Source of the DNA: Monodelphis domestica
Taxonomy: Eukaryota; Chordata; Mammalia; Didelphimorphia; Didelphidae
Reading direction: 5' to 3'
Assembly: GCF_027887165.1 (NCBI RefSeq)
Contig: NC_077229.1
Location: 111,539,520-111,603,519, forward strand
DNA length: 64,000 nt
A program made the translations under genes and the position numbers. The number at the start of each line of letters is the position of its first letter. Position 1 is the first letter of the stretch. The notes under the pieces were generated by a model that did not search any database, was not told where the DNA came from, and saw only the letters and a program-made list of their open reading frames with translations. Below, piece after piece: positions 60,521-64,000 of this stretch.

Positions 60521-62993
60521 CTCAGCTGAGGTCTCTTCTGGATTGGCCAAGGCCATATAGCTACATACACAGTAAAGCTTCCTTGTAACTTACTCCAAAA
60601 CTAGAGCAACGAAGCTGAGCTTGGGGTTGGTGCAGTACAGGTGGAAGTTTGGGGGCATGGGCTGGAGACAAGGCATATCATCTTATTTCCTAACCCACTT
60701 CTCTTCGGGCTCCTGCTTATTTTTTCCACATGATATAGTACCCACCCAAGTGCCACTGAGTCTTTTGGAAACAGACGGGCAACATGTTCTTTTAAAGATT
60801 CTGGTAATTAAGATCTCTTTGGATCTAAATGCAAAAACAGCTTGACTATCTGCAGGAGACTGCAAAGTGGACATCAGGTTCAAATGATTGTATTTCACAT
60901 GACCAGGGCCTAAGAGCTCAGCAGTTTGACATTCTGGCAAAAGAAATCGATGTGATGAGATCAGCACAGATAAAAAAAAAGGCCAGACAAATAAACAATT
61001 CAACCATTAGTTCTCTAACCTTATAATCATCAGCCATTTTCTTTCCAGCCCACATCTCTTTGACCATCAAGTGCCAAAGATCACACTCTGTTTTAAGATT
61101 AGCCTCAAAGATTTCCTTTTTGGAAAGAGTTTTAATTTTTAGAGTGGGTATCCTTCGAACCAGAAAGGCTACAGTTGTACTTTTCACTTCCTGTAAATTG
61201 AGAGAGAGAAAAAGGTGAGTTATAGACTTCCACCGTGCCCTCCAAGTGAAAAATCAAACACACAGAAATTTAAACTAATTGGAGAAGAAAGTCAATTGAA
61301 TTTTTGTTTGAATTAAGGAATATTTTTAAAGATCAGTAGTGTTATCATCTGTTAATACAAGCCCAAGAATTCATAGATTCTATAACTAGAAAGAATTCTA
61401 AAGGTCATTTAGCCCAGTTCTCTCAGTTTACAGTTGAGGAAACTGAGCCCCTGAAAAGTTAAGATATGCTTAGGAGTTAATAGCTAGATAGGGACAAGCA
61501 CCCTCTTAGAGTTGCTTTAATAAACACAGAAAAATGAGAATAAGGAGCATACCACTTATTGGTACATAATTCATTTCTTATAAGAGGAATATAAGGATAA
61601 ACAAATATAATATTTATATTTGTAAATATAAAATAAATAAAATAAAAATAAAACATAATAAAATAAATAAATGAATATAAGGATAAACAAAAGGAATGAA
61701 GAAATATAAGCTCTTAAAAGAGTTTATTTTCTTAATACTTCTTATGATTTCTAGCAGGAGGTTTGGGAAGATTGGCCTTTGAGGGCTCTTTCAGTTCTAA
61801 ATTCTATAATAACAACAACAAAATCTAAGATTTGTAGAACACTTCAAGGTTCACAAAGTGCTTTGTAAACATTATCTCACTTTTGATTCACAACACCGGG
61901 AGGTAGGTACTATGATTATTCCCATTTTACAGATGAGGAAACTGAGGCAGAAAGAGAAGTTAAGTAATTTGCCCAGGTCATACAGTTAGGAAGTATCTGA
62001 GAATAGATCTGAACTTAGGGCTTCCTGACTCCAGACATAACTAGTGTAAAGTTCTCCATGTATATTAATAGATAATTTTCCTAGATAGAAGAAAATGATT
62101 AGTTTTAGAATAAACTTTGCATTAAAAATATAACTCAAGGGGGCAGTTGGGTAGCTCAGTGGACTGAGAGTCAGGCCTAGAGACAGGAGGTCCTAAGTTC
62201 AAATCTGGCCTCAGACACTTCCCAGCTGTGTAACCCTGGGCAAGTCACTTGGCCCCCATTGCCTAGCCCTTACCGCTCTTCTGCCTTGGAAAAGTATTGA
62301 CTCCAAGACGGAAGGTAAGGCTTTATAAAAATATATATATATATGTATAACTCAAATACAGAATTAAGCATGAATGCTGGAAATATATGATATAATAGTA
62401 ACACTTAAAATGAACTAAACTCTAAGATTTGCAAATCAATTTTCATATATTATCTCATTTGATTCTCAGAGCAACTCTGAGAGGTAGGTGCTGTTATCAT
62501 CATCCCCCTTTTTACTGAAGAGGAAACTGAGGCACCAGAGGTTAAGTGAATTGTTCAGGGTCACATAGCTAGTAAGTATCTGAAGCAAGATTTGAACTCA
62601 GTATTCCTGAATCCAAGTCTAGCACTCTAGTTACTATTCCACTTAGCTACTGAGTTTGCAGTTTCATGCAACGAAATTGTTTCTTCAGATAAGTCTCCCC
62701 AGAGATCCATGTACTAGCCACTTCCAATCAAGTAACCTGAAACCAAAAGGCAAGCAAGCCACCCTGAGAGAGAGAGACAGCAGGTGGCATGGGCATGGCA
62801 GGTCAATGTCTACCATTTCCCCTCAGACTCTAACGGAGATGGTACAGGACCTTGAACCTGAGAGTCTGGCCACCCAGTGCCGATAGCTGCCATCCCAAGA
62901 AGTACCTGAAAAGGCAGCCTGGCCACTGCTTCTGTAAGTGCTAAAGTCACATCTATCAAAGACCCAGAAGAGAGAATTCCTGTCCTCAAAGTC
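41932..62993 (-). CDS. DENND3: DENND3, last ten coding exons (C-terminal ~464 residues)
   Basis: DENND3 is a DENN-domain guanine-nucleotide exchange factor for Rab12, acting in endosomal traffic and starvation-induced autophagy. The DENN domains are N-terminal and lie outside the window. Exons in coding order: 62993-62906, 61190-61020, 58244-58115, 56722-56615, 53490-53351, 51533-51373, 49823-49684, 45293-45175, 45073-44936, 42132-41932. All introns inside the series are GT-AG and every phase matches, so no exon is missing in between. Exons 1-4 here encode a helical linker ([36 protein letters not shown]). Exons 5-10 encode WD40 blades with IW, VW or LW starts and an end of [16 protein letters not shown]. 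The identity rests on recalled human DENND3 and on SLC45A4 next door. Confidence 0.96.
42133..42165. repeat. (GAA)n microsatellite at the DENND3 last-exon acceptor
   Basis: About nine GAA units on the plus strand read as CTT on the transcript and end exactly at the CAG acceptor. Read through, it encodes poly-leucine, which explains the apparent signal-peptide-like frame there. Confidence 0.95.
42224..42415 (+). mobile_element. tRNA-headed SINE, RTE-type 3' end
   Basis: AACTGGGTGGCTCAGTGGAT, TTCAAATCTGGCCTCAGACA, GTCACTTAACCCCCATTCC and CAATACACAGTATTGATTC are in order. It lies in the intron before the DENND3 last exon. Confidence 0.9.
42420..42578 (-). mobile_element. L1 3' UTR fragment
   Basis: CAATTACATGTAAAACTTAA, then TTGGTGTTCCAAATTCTCTA and TTTGACAGAAATTATACATA is the antisense of a marsupial L1 3' end. 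Confidence 0.7.
42580..42845 (+). mobile_element. tRNA-headed SINE with RTE/BovB-type tail (MAR1-like)
   Basis: The head is decayed. CTAGCTGTGTGATCCTGGGC, then AAAATGAGTTAGAGAAGGAA and GGGATCATGAAAAGTTGAA follow, with an (AAAC)n expansion at 42765-42790 inside the tail. Confidence 0.8.
42849..43042 (-). mobile_element. tRNA-headed SINE, RTE-type 3' end, full length
   Basis: The plus strand begins AAACCCTTACCTTCTGTCTT and ends CTGAGCTACCCAGCTGCCCC. It is the inverted partner of the copy at 42224-42415. Confidence 0.92.
43043..44159. other. DENND3 intron, no recognised gene
   Basis: 43060-43150 is A-rich. 43940-44060 has an antisense MIR core (CAATTAACAGATGAGGAAAC). The rest is unclassified. 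Confidence 0.4.
44160..44890 (+). mobile_element. L2-type LINE ORF2 fragment
   Basis: CACTTGGTTCTCCTCCCGCT, then AACATGTTCAGAACAAAACT, TCATCTCTCCCCCAAACTC and CTTGGTGTCATCCTTGACTT are classical L2 ORF2 sequence in order. It ends just before the DENND3 exon at 44936. Confidence 0.85.
44936..45073 (-). CDS. DENND3: DENND3 exon (WD40 blade, phase 0-0)
   Basis: The acceptor is GTATTTTAG and the donor CAG-gtataaa. It encodes 46 residues, [20 protein letters not shown] to SCMIKVKNQ, with the canonical GH...YVW of a WD40 repeat. Confidence 0.97.
45175..45293 (-). CDS. DENND3: DENND3 exon (WD40 blade, phase 1-0)
   Basis: The acceptor is CACTATAG after a TTC-rich tract and the donor GAG-gtacttc. Joined to the preceding T it reads [20 protein letters not shown], then [16 protein letters not shown]. 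Confidence 0.93.
45655..45903 (+). mobile_element. Solo LTR (ERV1-like fossil)
   Basis: It is a 249-bp TG...CA unit with perfect CAAG flanks at 45651-45654 and 45904-45907. It contains a TATATTTAAG box, AATAAAAC and the terminal AATTTTAATCTTTACA shared with the LTR at 11574-11928. Confidence 0.78.
46060..46200. repeat. Interrupted (TA)/(CA) microsatellite
   Basis: Alternating TA and CA units are broken by short spacers. Confidence 0.9.
46383..46683 (+). mobile_element. Solo LTR (ERV1-like fossil)
   Basis: It begins TGTAAAATGG, has AATTCCCAGAAGTT motifs, GGTATTTAAAC, TCTTTAATAAACCTCTAAAA and ends near TAATTATAACA. It is related to 11574-11928, whose minus strand carries TTTAATAAACCTCC. I found no matching flank. 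Confidence 0.6.
46900..47290. mobile_element. Two MIR-like SINEs, sense then antisense
   Basis: 46900-47045 is sense (GTAAAATGGGATAATAATAG). 47055-47290 is antisense (CTATGTGCCAGGCACCATGC, CGCAGATGAGGAAATTGAGG). Confidence 0.7.
47390..47520 (+). mobile_element. L2/CR1-type 3' end
   Basis: TAGAGGATAAAGACTAA, then AGTACCTGGCACACAGTAGG, TGCTTAATAAATGTTTATTG is an L2 3' terminus. Confidence 0.65.
47630..48090 (+). mobile_element. MIR-like SINE followed by L2 3' end
   Basis: 47640-47815 is MIR-like (CCATGGGCAAGTTACTGAGC). 47820-48090 is L2-like with CTGCTCCTTGAAGGTAAGGG and GCACAGTATCTGGCATG. Its 47660-47890 part is near-duplicated at 48732-48972. Confidence 0.65.
48091..48650. other. DENND3 intron, no recognised feature
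   Basis: I see no repeat family or gene motif here. Confidence 0.4.
48650..48975 (+). mobile_element. MIR-like SINE, second copy of a local duplication
   Basis: CATATTAGTGATCTCACAA and GCTGGTGTAAGGATTAGAT are shared with 47720-47760. The similarity runs on past the MIR into CTTCTCTGCTTCTT. Confidence 0.7.
49079..49410. repeat. Long purine tract (GA)n-(GAA)n-(GGA)n
   Basis: About 75 bases of pure GA pass into GAA and GGA units. On the DENND3 transcript this is a CU-rich tract. The long GA-coded open frames are artefacts. Confidence 0.96.
49480..49590 (+). mobile_element. L2/CR1-type 3' end
   Basis: TATAAGCTCCTTGAGGGCAG, then ATCCCCAGCATGTAGTAAGG, CTTAATAAATGCTTGAC. Confidence 0.8.
49684..49823 (-). 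CDS. DENND3: DENND3 exon (WD40 blade, phase 2-1)
   Basis: The acceptor is TCTTTAACAG and the donor GCT-gtaagtc. It encodes [20 protein letters not shown], then [14 protein letters not shown], with the WD-like AWN at the strand end. A 130-nt CT tract (49150-49280 on the opposite strand) lies about 400-530 nt downstream in the intron. Confidence 0.96.
49985..50165 (+). mobile_element. MIR SINE
   Basis: TTCCACCTCTGTAAAATAAG, then CTGGACTAGATCACTTCTGG is typical MIR. Confidence 0.75.
50596..50678. other. Near-perfect 83-bp hairpin (inverted repeat)
   Basis: Arms of 29 bases (50596-50624 and 50650-50678) match at 26 positions, the inner 18 perfectly (CATCATGGTGGGAAAGAG). The 25-base spacer can form six more pairs (AAATGT with GCATTT), leaving a 7-base loop. 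In plus-strand RNA two of the three mismatches become G:U pairs, so 28 of 29 pair. It is in a DENND3 intron but folds better antisense to that gene. It could be a precursor-like small-RNA hairpin or a miniature transposon; no TA flank supports the latter. Confidence 0.85.
50742..50905 (-). mobile_element. tRNA-headed SINE fragment
   Basis: The plus strand reads TAAACCTTTTTCTTCTGGC, AAGATGGAAGAGTGGC, GGTTAAGTGACTAGCCCAG and CTGTCTCCAGGCCTT. Confidence 0.8.
50982..51150 (+). mobile_element. hAT-type nonautonomous DNA transposon relic
   Basis: GAGGTGTCAAACTTGTGGC opens it and AATACAACATAGATAATGTT, then CCACAGGGATCCATTTCTAT follow, a common marsupial hAT repeat. Flanks GGACTAGG and GAACTAGA agree at six of eight bases. 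Confidence 0.65.
51373..51533 (-). CDS. DENND3: DENND3 exon (WD40 blade, phase 0-2)
   Basis: The acceptor is CTCTTGCAG and the donor CTAG-gtaaat. It encodes [20 protein letters not shown] and then [15 protein letters not shown], a blade beginning VWIGS. Confidence 0.96.
51600..52429. other. DENND3 intron, no recognised feature
   Basis: The stretch is AT-rich, with a (CA)n run at 52412-52430. I see no gene or family match. Confidence 0.4.
52430..52635 (-). mobile_element. MIR-like SINE
   Basis: The antisense reads CATCTCATTTGATCTTCCC, TTATCCCCATTTTACAGATA, TTTCCTGACTC. Confidence 0.75.
52690..52890 (+). mobile_element. MIR-like SINE
   Basis: AGACCTGGAGTCAGGAGTCC, TTTGGTTTCTTCACCTATAG and GCCTCATAGGGTTTTTCAG. 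Confidence 0.65.
52911..53092 (+). mobile_element. hAT-type nonautonomous DNA transposon relic
   Basis: Inverted ends AGTGATGGTGAACC and GGTTTGCCACCACAG flank GTGGGTGAT... and AGTGCCCCCTCACGCATC. Two short minus-strand frames here are incidental. Confidence 0.75.
53351..53490 (-). CDS. DENND3: DENND3 exon (WD40 blade, phase 1-0)
   Basis: The acceptor is TTTTTTTAG and the donor TTG-gtaagt. The residues [20 protein letters not shown] are a WD40 strand pattern with a VFDASSW end, the first blade seen. Confidence 0.95.
53795..56290 (-). mobile_element. L2-type LINE, long antisense copy
   Basis: The plus strand shows the L2 3' end in reverse (ATCAATATTTATTATATGCC, CCTCAAGAAGCTTACAATCT) and then reverse ORF2 landmarks: GACTGGAAAGGTAGGAG, TTTTGTATTTGATCCTAGAA, TTTTGTTTTGGACATGTTGA and GGTAGATCTGGGAATCATTC. 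From about 55300 the match weakens and the 5' limit is uncertain. A 54-bp L1 tail is inserted at 54014-54067. Confidence 0.7.
54014..54067 (+). mobile_element. 54-bp L1 3'-end insertion with perfect target duplication
   Basis: AATCATGTGACCATGGAAAA, then ATATTCTAAATTAACTAAG is the extreme 3' end of a marsupial L1 (reverse of 58950-58980). GATGGGATTTTA flanks it at 54002-54013 and 54068-54079. Removing it restores the L2 consensus reading. Confidence 0.85.
56615..56722 (-). CDS. DENND3: DENND3 exon (linker before the propeller, phase 1-1)
   Basis: The acceptor is CTATTTTAG and the donor CCAG-gtgagtt. It encodes 36 residues, [15 protein letters not shown] to ILLYTPG, rich in Ser, Thr and Pro as expected for a flexible link. 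Confidence 0.93.
56770..57180. other. L2/L3-like antisense end and AT-rich intron DNA
   Basis: 56770-56980 (CATTAATCACCTACTGCATA, GAGGATACAAAGACC) resembles an antisense L2/L3 3' end. 57070-57190 is very AT-rich with no clear family. Confidence 0.4.
57195..57395 (+). mobile_element. tRNA-headed SINE with RTE/BovB-type tail (MAR1-like)
   Basis: AGAGTCAGGAAGACCTGAGT, AAGAAAACTCCATATGGGAT and GTTGGACACAACTGAACAAC give a core and a complete tail. Confidence 0.85.
57396..57645 (-). mobile_element. MIR SINE
   Basis: The antisense reads GCAAAGTGCTTTACATACAT, TTATCCCCATTTGTCAGGTG and GACTTGCCCAGGGTCAGACA. Confidence 0.8.
57646..58114. other. DENND3 intron, no recognised feature
   Basis: I see no gene or family match here. 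Confidence 0.4.
58115..58244 (-). CDS. DENND3: DENND3 exon (linker, phase 0-1)
   Basis: The acceptor is CTCCTAG and the donor GAAA-gtaagag. It encodes [20 protein letters not shown], then [13 protein letters not shown], then KMKME, a predicted helical stretch. Confidence 0.95.
58455..58680 (-). mobile_element. MIR SINE
   Basis: The antisense reads CACTTCTATAGGGTGTTC, TTTACAGATGATGAAACGGA and TTAAGTAACTTGTTCAGC. Confidence 0.75.
58760..59010 (-). mobile_element. Two L1 3'-end fragments
   Basis: 58770-58905 and 58910-59010 are antisense L1 3' UTR ends of two types. The second reads AATATTTTTCCATGGTTACA, then TGATTCATGTTTCCCCCTCC. Confidence 0.65.
59245..59440 (-). mobile_element. SINE interrupted by another SINE
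   Basis: The host SINE reads T-run, AAACCTTTACCTTTTGTCTT up to 59290 and continues from 59402 with ATTGGTTTTAAGGCAGAAG. It is truncated at the head side. Confidence 0.85.
59291..59385 (+). mobile_element. Internally deleted SINE nested in the antisense SINE
   Basis: It runs from the head (GGGGGCAGCTGGGTGGCTCA) through AGAGCCAGGCCTAGAGA straight to the tail (TTGATTCCAAGATGGAAGGT), lacking the B-box half. AGAATCAATACTGTGT flanks it perfectly at 59275-59290 and 59386-59401. The tail contains a duplicated ATTGATTCCAAG unit. Confidence 0.92.
59520..59770 (-). mobile_element. tRNA-headed SINE with RTE/BovB-type tail (MAR1-like)
   Basis: The plus strand reads GTTTGACACTTTGTGACCCC, GGTTTGCCATTTCCTTTTCC, GTTAAGTGACCTGCCCAAGG and ends GAGCTAGCTGCCCC. 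Confidence 0.88.
59771..60350. other. DENND3 intron, no recognised gene
   Basis: A 95-codon open frame at 59825-60112 has no recognised domain. 60301-60350 is TA-rich. Confidence 0.4.
60352..60443. repeat. Direct repeat, copy 1 (downstream of a DENND3 exon)
   Basis: It matches 61292-61386 at about 93 percent, starting CAATTGAATTTTTGTTTGAA and ending near ATTCATTGACTCTATAA. It is not a repeat family I recognise. Confidence 0.9.
60454..60516. repeat. (TA)n microsatellite
   Basis: About 30 uninterrupted TA units. Confidence 0.97.
61020..61190 (-). CDS. DENND3: DENND3 exon (linker, phase 0-0)
   Basis: The 171-bp exon is bounded by TTTACAG and AAG-gttagag and encodes 57 residues from [15 protein letters not shown] to KMADDYK. 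It is the only exon here that is symmetric phase 0-0 and also flanked by a recent-looking direct repeat (60352-60443, 61292-61386), so its loss would not shift the frame. Confidence 0.95.
61292..61386. repeat. Direct repeat, copy 2 (upstream of a DENND3 exon)
   Basis: Partner of 60352-60443, 940 bp away. The 171-bp exon at 61020-61190 lies between the copies. Confidence 0.9.
61387..61500 (-). mobile_element. MIR-like SINE fragment
   Basis: TTCTAAAGGTCATTTAGCCC, then AGTTGAGGAAACTGAGCCCC. Confidence 0.6.
61820..62040 (-). mobile_element. MIR SINE
   Basis: The antisense reads CAAAGTGCTTTGTAAACATT, CATTTTACAGATGAGGAAAC, TTAAGTAATTTGCCCAGG and CTTCCTGACTCCAG. Confidence 0.85.
62139..62340 (+). 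mobile_element. tRNA-headed SINE, RTE-type 3' end, full length
   Basis: GGGGGCAGTTGGGTAGCTCA through TATTGACTCCAAGACGGAAG and a tail with a (TA)n end. TATAACTCAA occurs on both sides (62129-62138 and about 62346-62355), a likely target-site duplication. Confidence 0.93.
62390..62650 (-). mobile_element. MIR SINE
   Basis: The antisense reads TCATTTGATTCTCAGAGCAA, TTTTTACTGAAGAGGAAACT, CAGGGTCACATAGCTAGTAA and CTGAATCCAAGTCTAGCACT. Confidence 0.85.
62906..62993 (-). CDS. DENND3: DENND3 exon (first in window; linker)
   Basis: It encodes [20 protein letters not shown] followed by EAVARLPFQ and ends phase 0 at a CAG-gtacttc donor. The acceptor is less certain than the others: AG at 62994-62995 (GAAG before GACTTTG) keeps the frame, whereas the more obvious TATAG site upstream would introduce TGA. 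A second AG eight bases on would also keep the frame as far as I can judge only approximately. Its upstream partner is beyond the window. Confidence 0.8.
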
Positions 62994-63124
62994 CTTCACA
63001 CTATAAAAAATGGTTCAACATTAGAAATTGTTTTTATCAGTGGAGATGCCATTAAAGAAGAGGCATTGCCATCTGCTTTACTAAAGCACCGTAAGGACCA
63101 AGGGACCTTTGAAACTTTCCATAT

Positions 63125-63240
63125 GTGTTGTTTCCTCCATTAGAATGTAATCTTTTTGAAGGCAGGGATGGTCTCACTTTCCCATTTGTATTCCCAGAGC
63201 TTAATGCTGGGCTCTGTATATAGTAAGGACTTAATCAATG
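63125..63240 (+). mobile_element. L2/CR1-type 3' end
   Basis: TTAGAATGTAATCTTTTTGA, then GGCAGGGATGGTCTCACTTT and a TAGTAAGGACTTAATCAATG end. Confidence 0.75.
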
Positions 63241-63454
63241 GCAGAGAGGGGATACTTTATTATTTAATTTCTAGTTCTGACCTTTCTGAGCCACCAAATA
63301 GAGAGAATCTTGGTCTCAAAAGCCCCTGAATTTCTTTCCATGTTCTCCCACTCTCTTGGGTTAGCTGGTTTCATTTATCTGAGAAAAGACCCCTTCCCTG
63401 GAGGAAGAATTCCTTGAAGGAACCAGAGATAGCTATAACACCACCACAGAATCA
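63241..63454. other. Intron DNA beyond the first DENND3 exon seen; nothing recognised
   Basis: I see no coding segment that would continue DENND3 upstream in this stretch or in the rest of the window. Confidence 0.45.
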
Positions 63455-63832
63455 TTAGGATCATGGATTTAAAGCTGAAATCAAGTCCAACCTCTTCATT
63501 TTATAGATGAGAACACTGAGGCCCAGAAAGTCAGTGACTTTTCCAATTGGCTCAGAGCCAATAAATATATGAGGAAGGATATGAGCTCGTCCTCCTGACT
63601 CAAAGTGCTCTATCCATTGTGCCATTGTTGTTCACCCTTCTTTTTGAAGAGAGCCAGAGACATCGATGGGGTGAATCAACTTGCAAAGGAGCTGGATTTA
63701 AGCAACGCAGAGTTGCACAAAGTCATCAGCCTCACTCTCTTCCAGAGTCATCCAGGTCTAGTGGCAAGACCAAAGTCGGGAAGACTGGTGATGGATTGGG
63801 ATGAGGTGGATGACTTTGGTACCTCTGATGTG
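63455..63832. mobile_element. MIR-like antisense piece and an unnamed dispersed repeat
   Basis: 63455-63620 is MIR-like antisense (CATTTTATAGATGAGAACAC). 63621-63832 (TTTGAAGAGAGCCAGAGACA, CAAAGTCATCAGCCTCACTC, TCCAGAGTCATCCAGGTC) belongs to a repeat I know from marsupial DNA but cannot name. Confidence 0.5.
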
Positions 63833-64000
63833 TGTAATTAGAAATCTGCTACCCTAAAAACTACGATTCCCAGGAGCCACTGACTTCCTGTCATTATGTG
63901 CTGACAGACAGGAGAATAAATAATGTGGTCTTCCGTGGCTAGTTCTTTCCTTCTTGAGTCGGGACACTGGTGAAGCAGGCTGTTTGAACAGGTAGATTAG
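63833..64000 (+). mobile_element. LTR (ERV1-like fossil), cut by the window end
   Basis: It begins TGTAATTAGAAATCTGC, like the TGTATTAATTAGAATC start of the LTR at 45655, and has ACTACGATTCCCAGGAGCC and AGAATAAATAATG. The right end is beyond the window. Confidence 0.5.

Noticed and set aside
62906-63001. Alternative frame of the first DENND3 exon reading [17 protein letters not shown] from the obvious TATAG acceptor
   Set aside because: Joined to the next exon it shifts frame and meets a stop after 20 codons, while the other frame joins cleanly and reads as DENND3.
1-64000. CRISPR-like arrays, operons or bacterial insertion sequences
   Set aside because: Tandem arrays here are microsatellites or the ERV minisatellite without spacers, and the genes are intron-split vertebrate genes.

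Overview
The window is vertebrate nuclear DNA, almost certainly from a marsupial. Two host genes are recognisable by protein, each split by GT-AG introns. The spacer and introns are packed with repeats of marsupial character: tRNA-headed SINEs with RTE-type tails, marsupial-type L1, an RTE LINE, many MIR-like and L2/CR1-like fossils, short hAT relics and ERV LTRs. The sequence does not settle the species.

Layout. 1-2066 is the last intron of SLC45A4 (+ strand), 2067-2426 its last coding exon, and 2427 to about 8605 a long, nearly repeat-free 3' UTR ending at AATAAA 8581-8586. From about 8.6 kb to 41 kb lies a gene-poor spacer. It holds nested transposons: L2 split by an L1 that is itself split by a solo LTR (10.45-12.2 kb); an ORF1-bearing L1 relic (17.2-18.8 kb); and an RTE LINE split by a two-LTR gammaretrovirus-like fossil (21592-27147) and by a 5'-truncated L1 (27232-29925). 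Solo LTRs, SINEs and microsatellites follow. From 41932 to 62993 the minus strand carries the last ten coding exons of DENND3. All nine exon junctions keep reading frame and together encode about 464 residues: a helical linker followed by a WD40 propeller. The 5' part of DENND3 lies beyond 64000.

The two genes sit tail to tail, as SLC45A4 and DENND3 do at human 8q24.3. SLC45A4 is a multipass membrane transporter of the SLC45 family. DENND3 is a DENN-domain exchange factor for Rab12 in membrane traffic and autophagy. They share a neighbourhood, not a pathway.

No bacterial-style system, CRISPR array, rRNA gene or functional tRNA gene is present. Observations most worth a second look: a near-perfect 83-bp hairpin in a DENND3 intron (50596-50678); about 93-bp direct repeats flanking one DENND3 exon (60352-60443 and 61292-61386); a (CTT)n microsatellite serving as the polypyrimidine tract of the last DENND3 exon; a 54-bp L1 insertion with a perfect 12-bp target duplication; and several dated nests of elements. 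All percentages were counted by eye.
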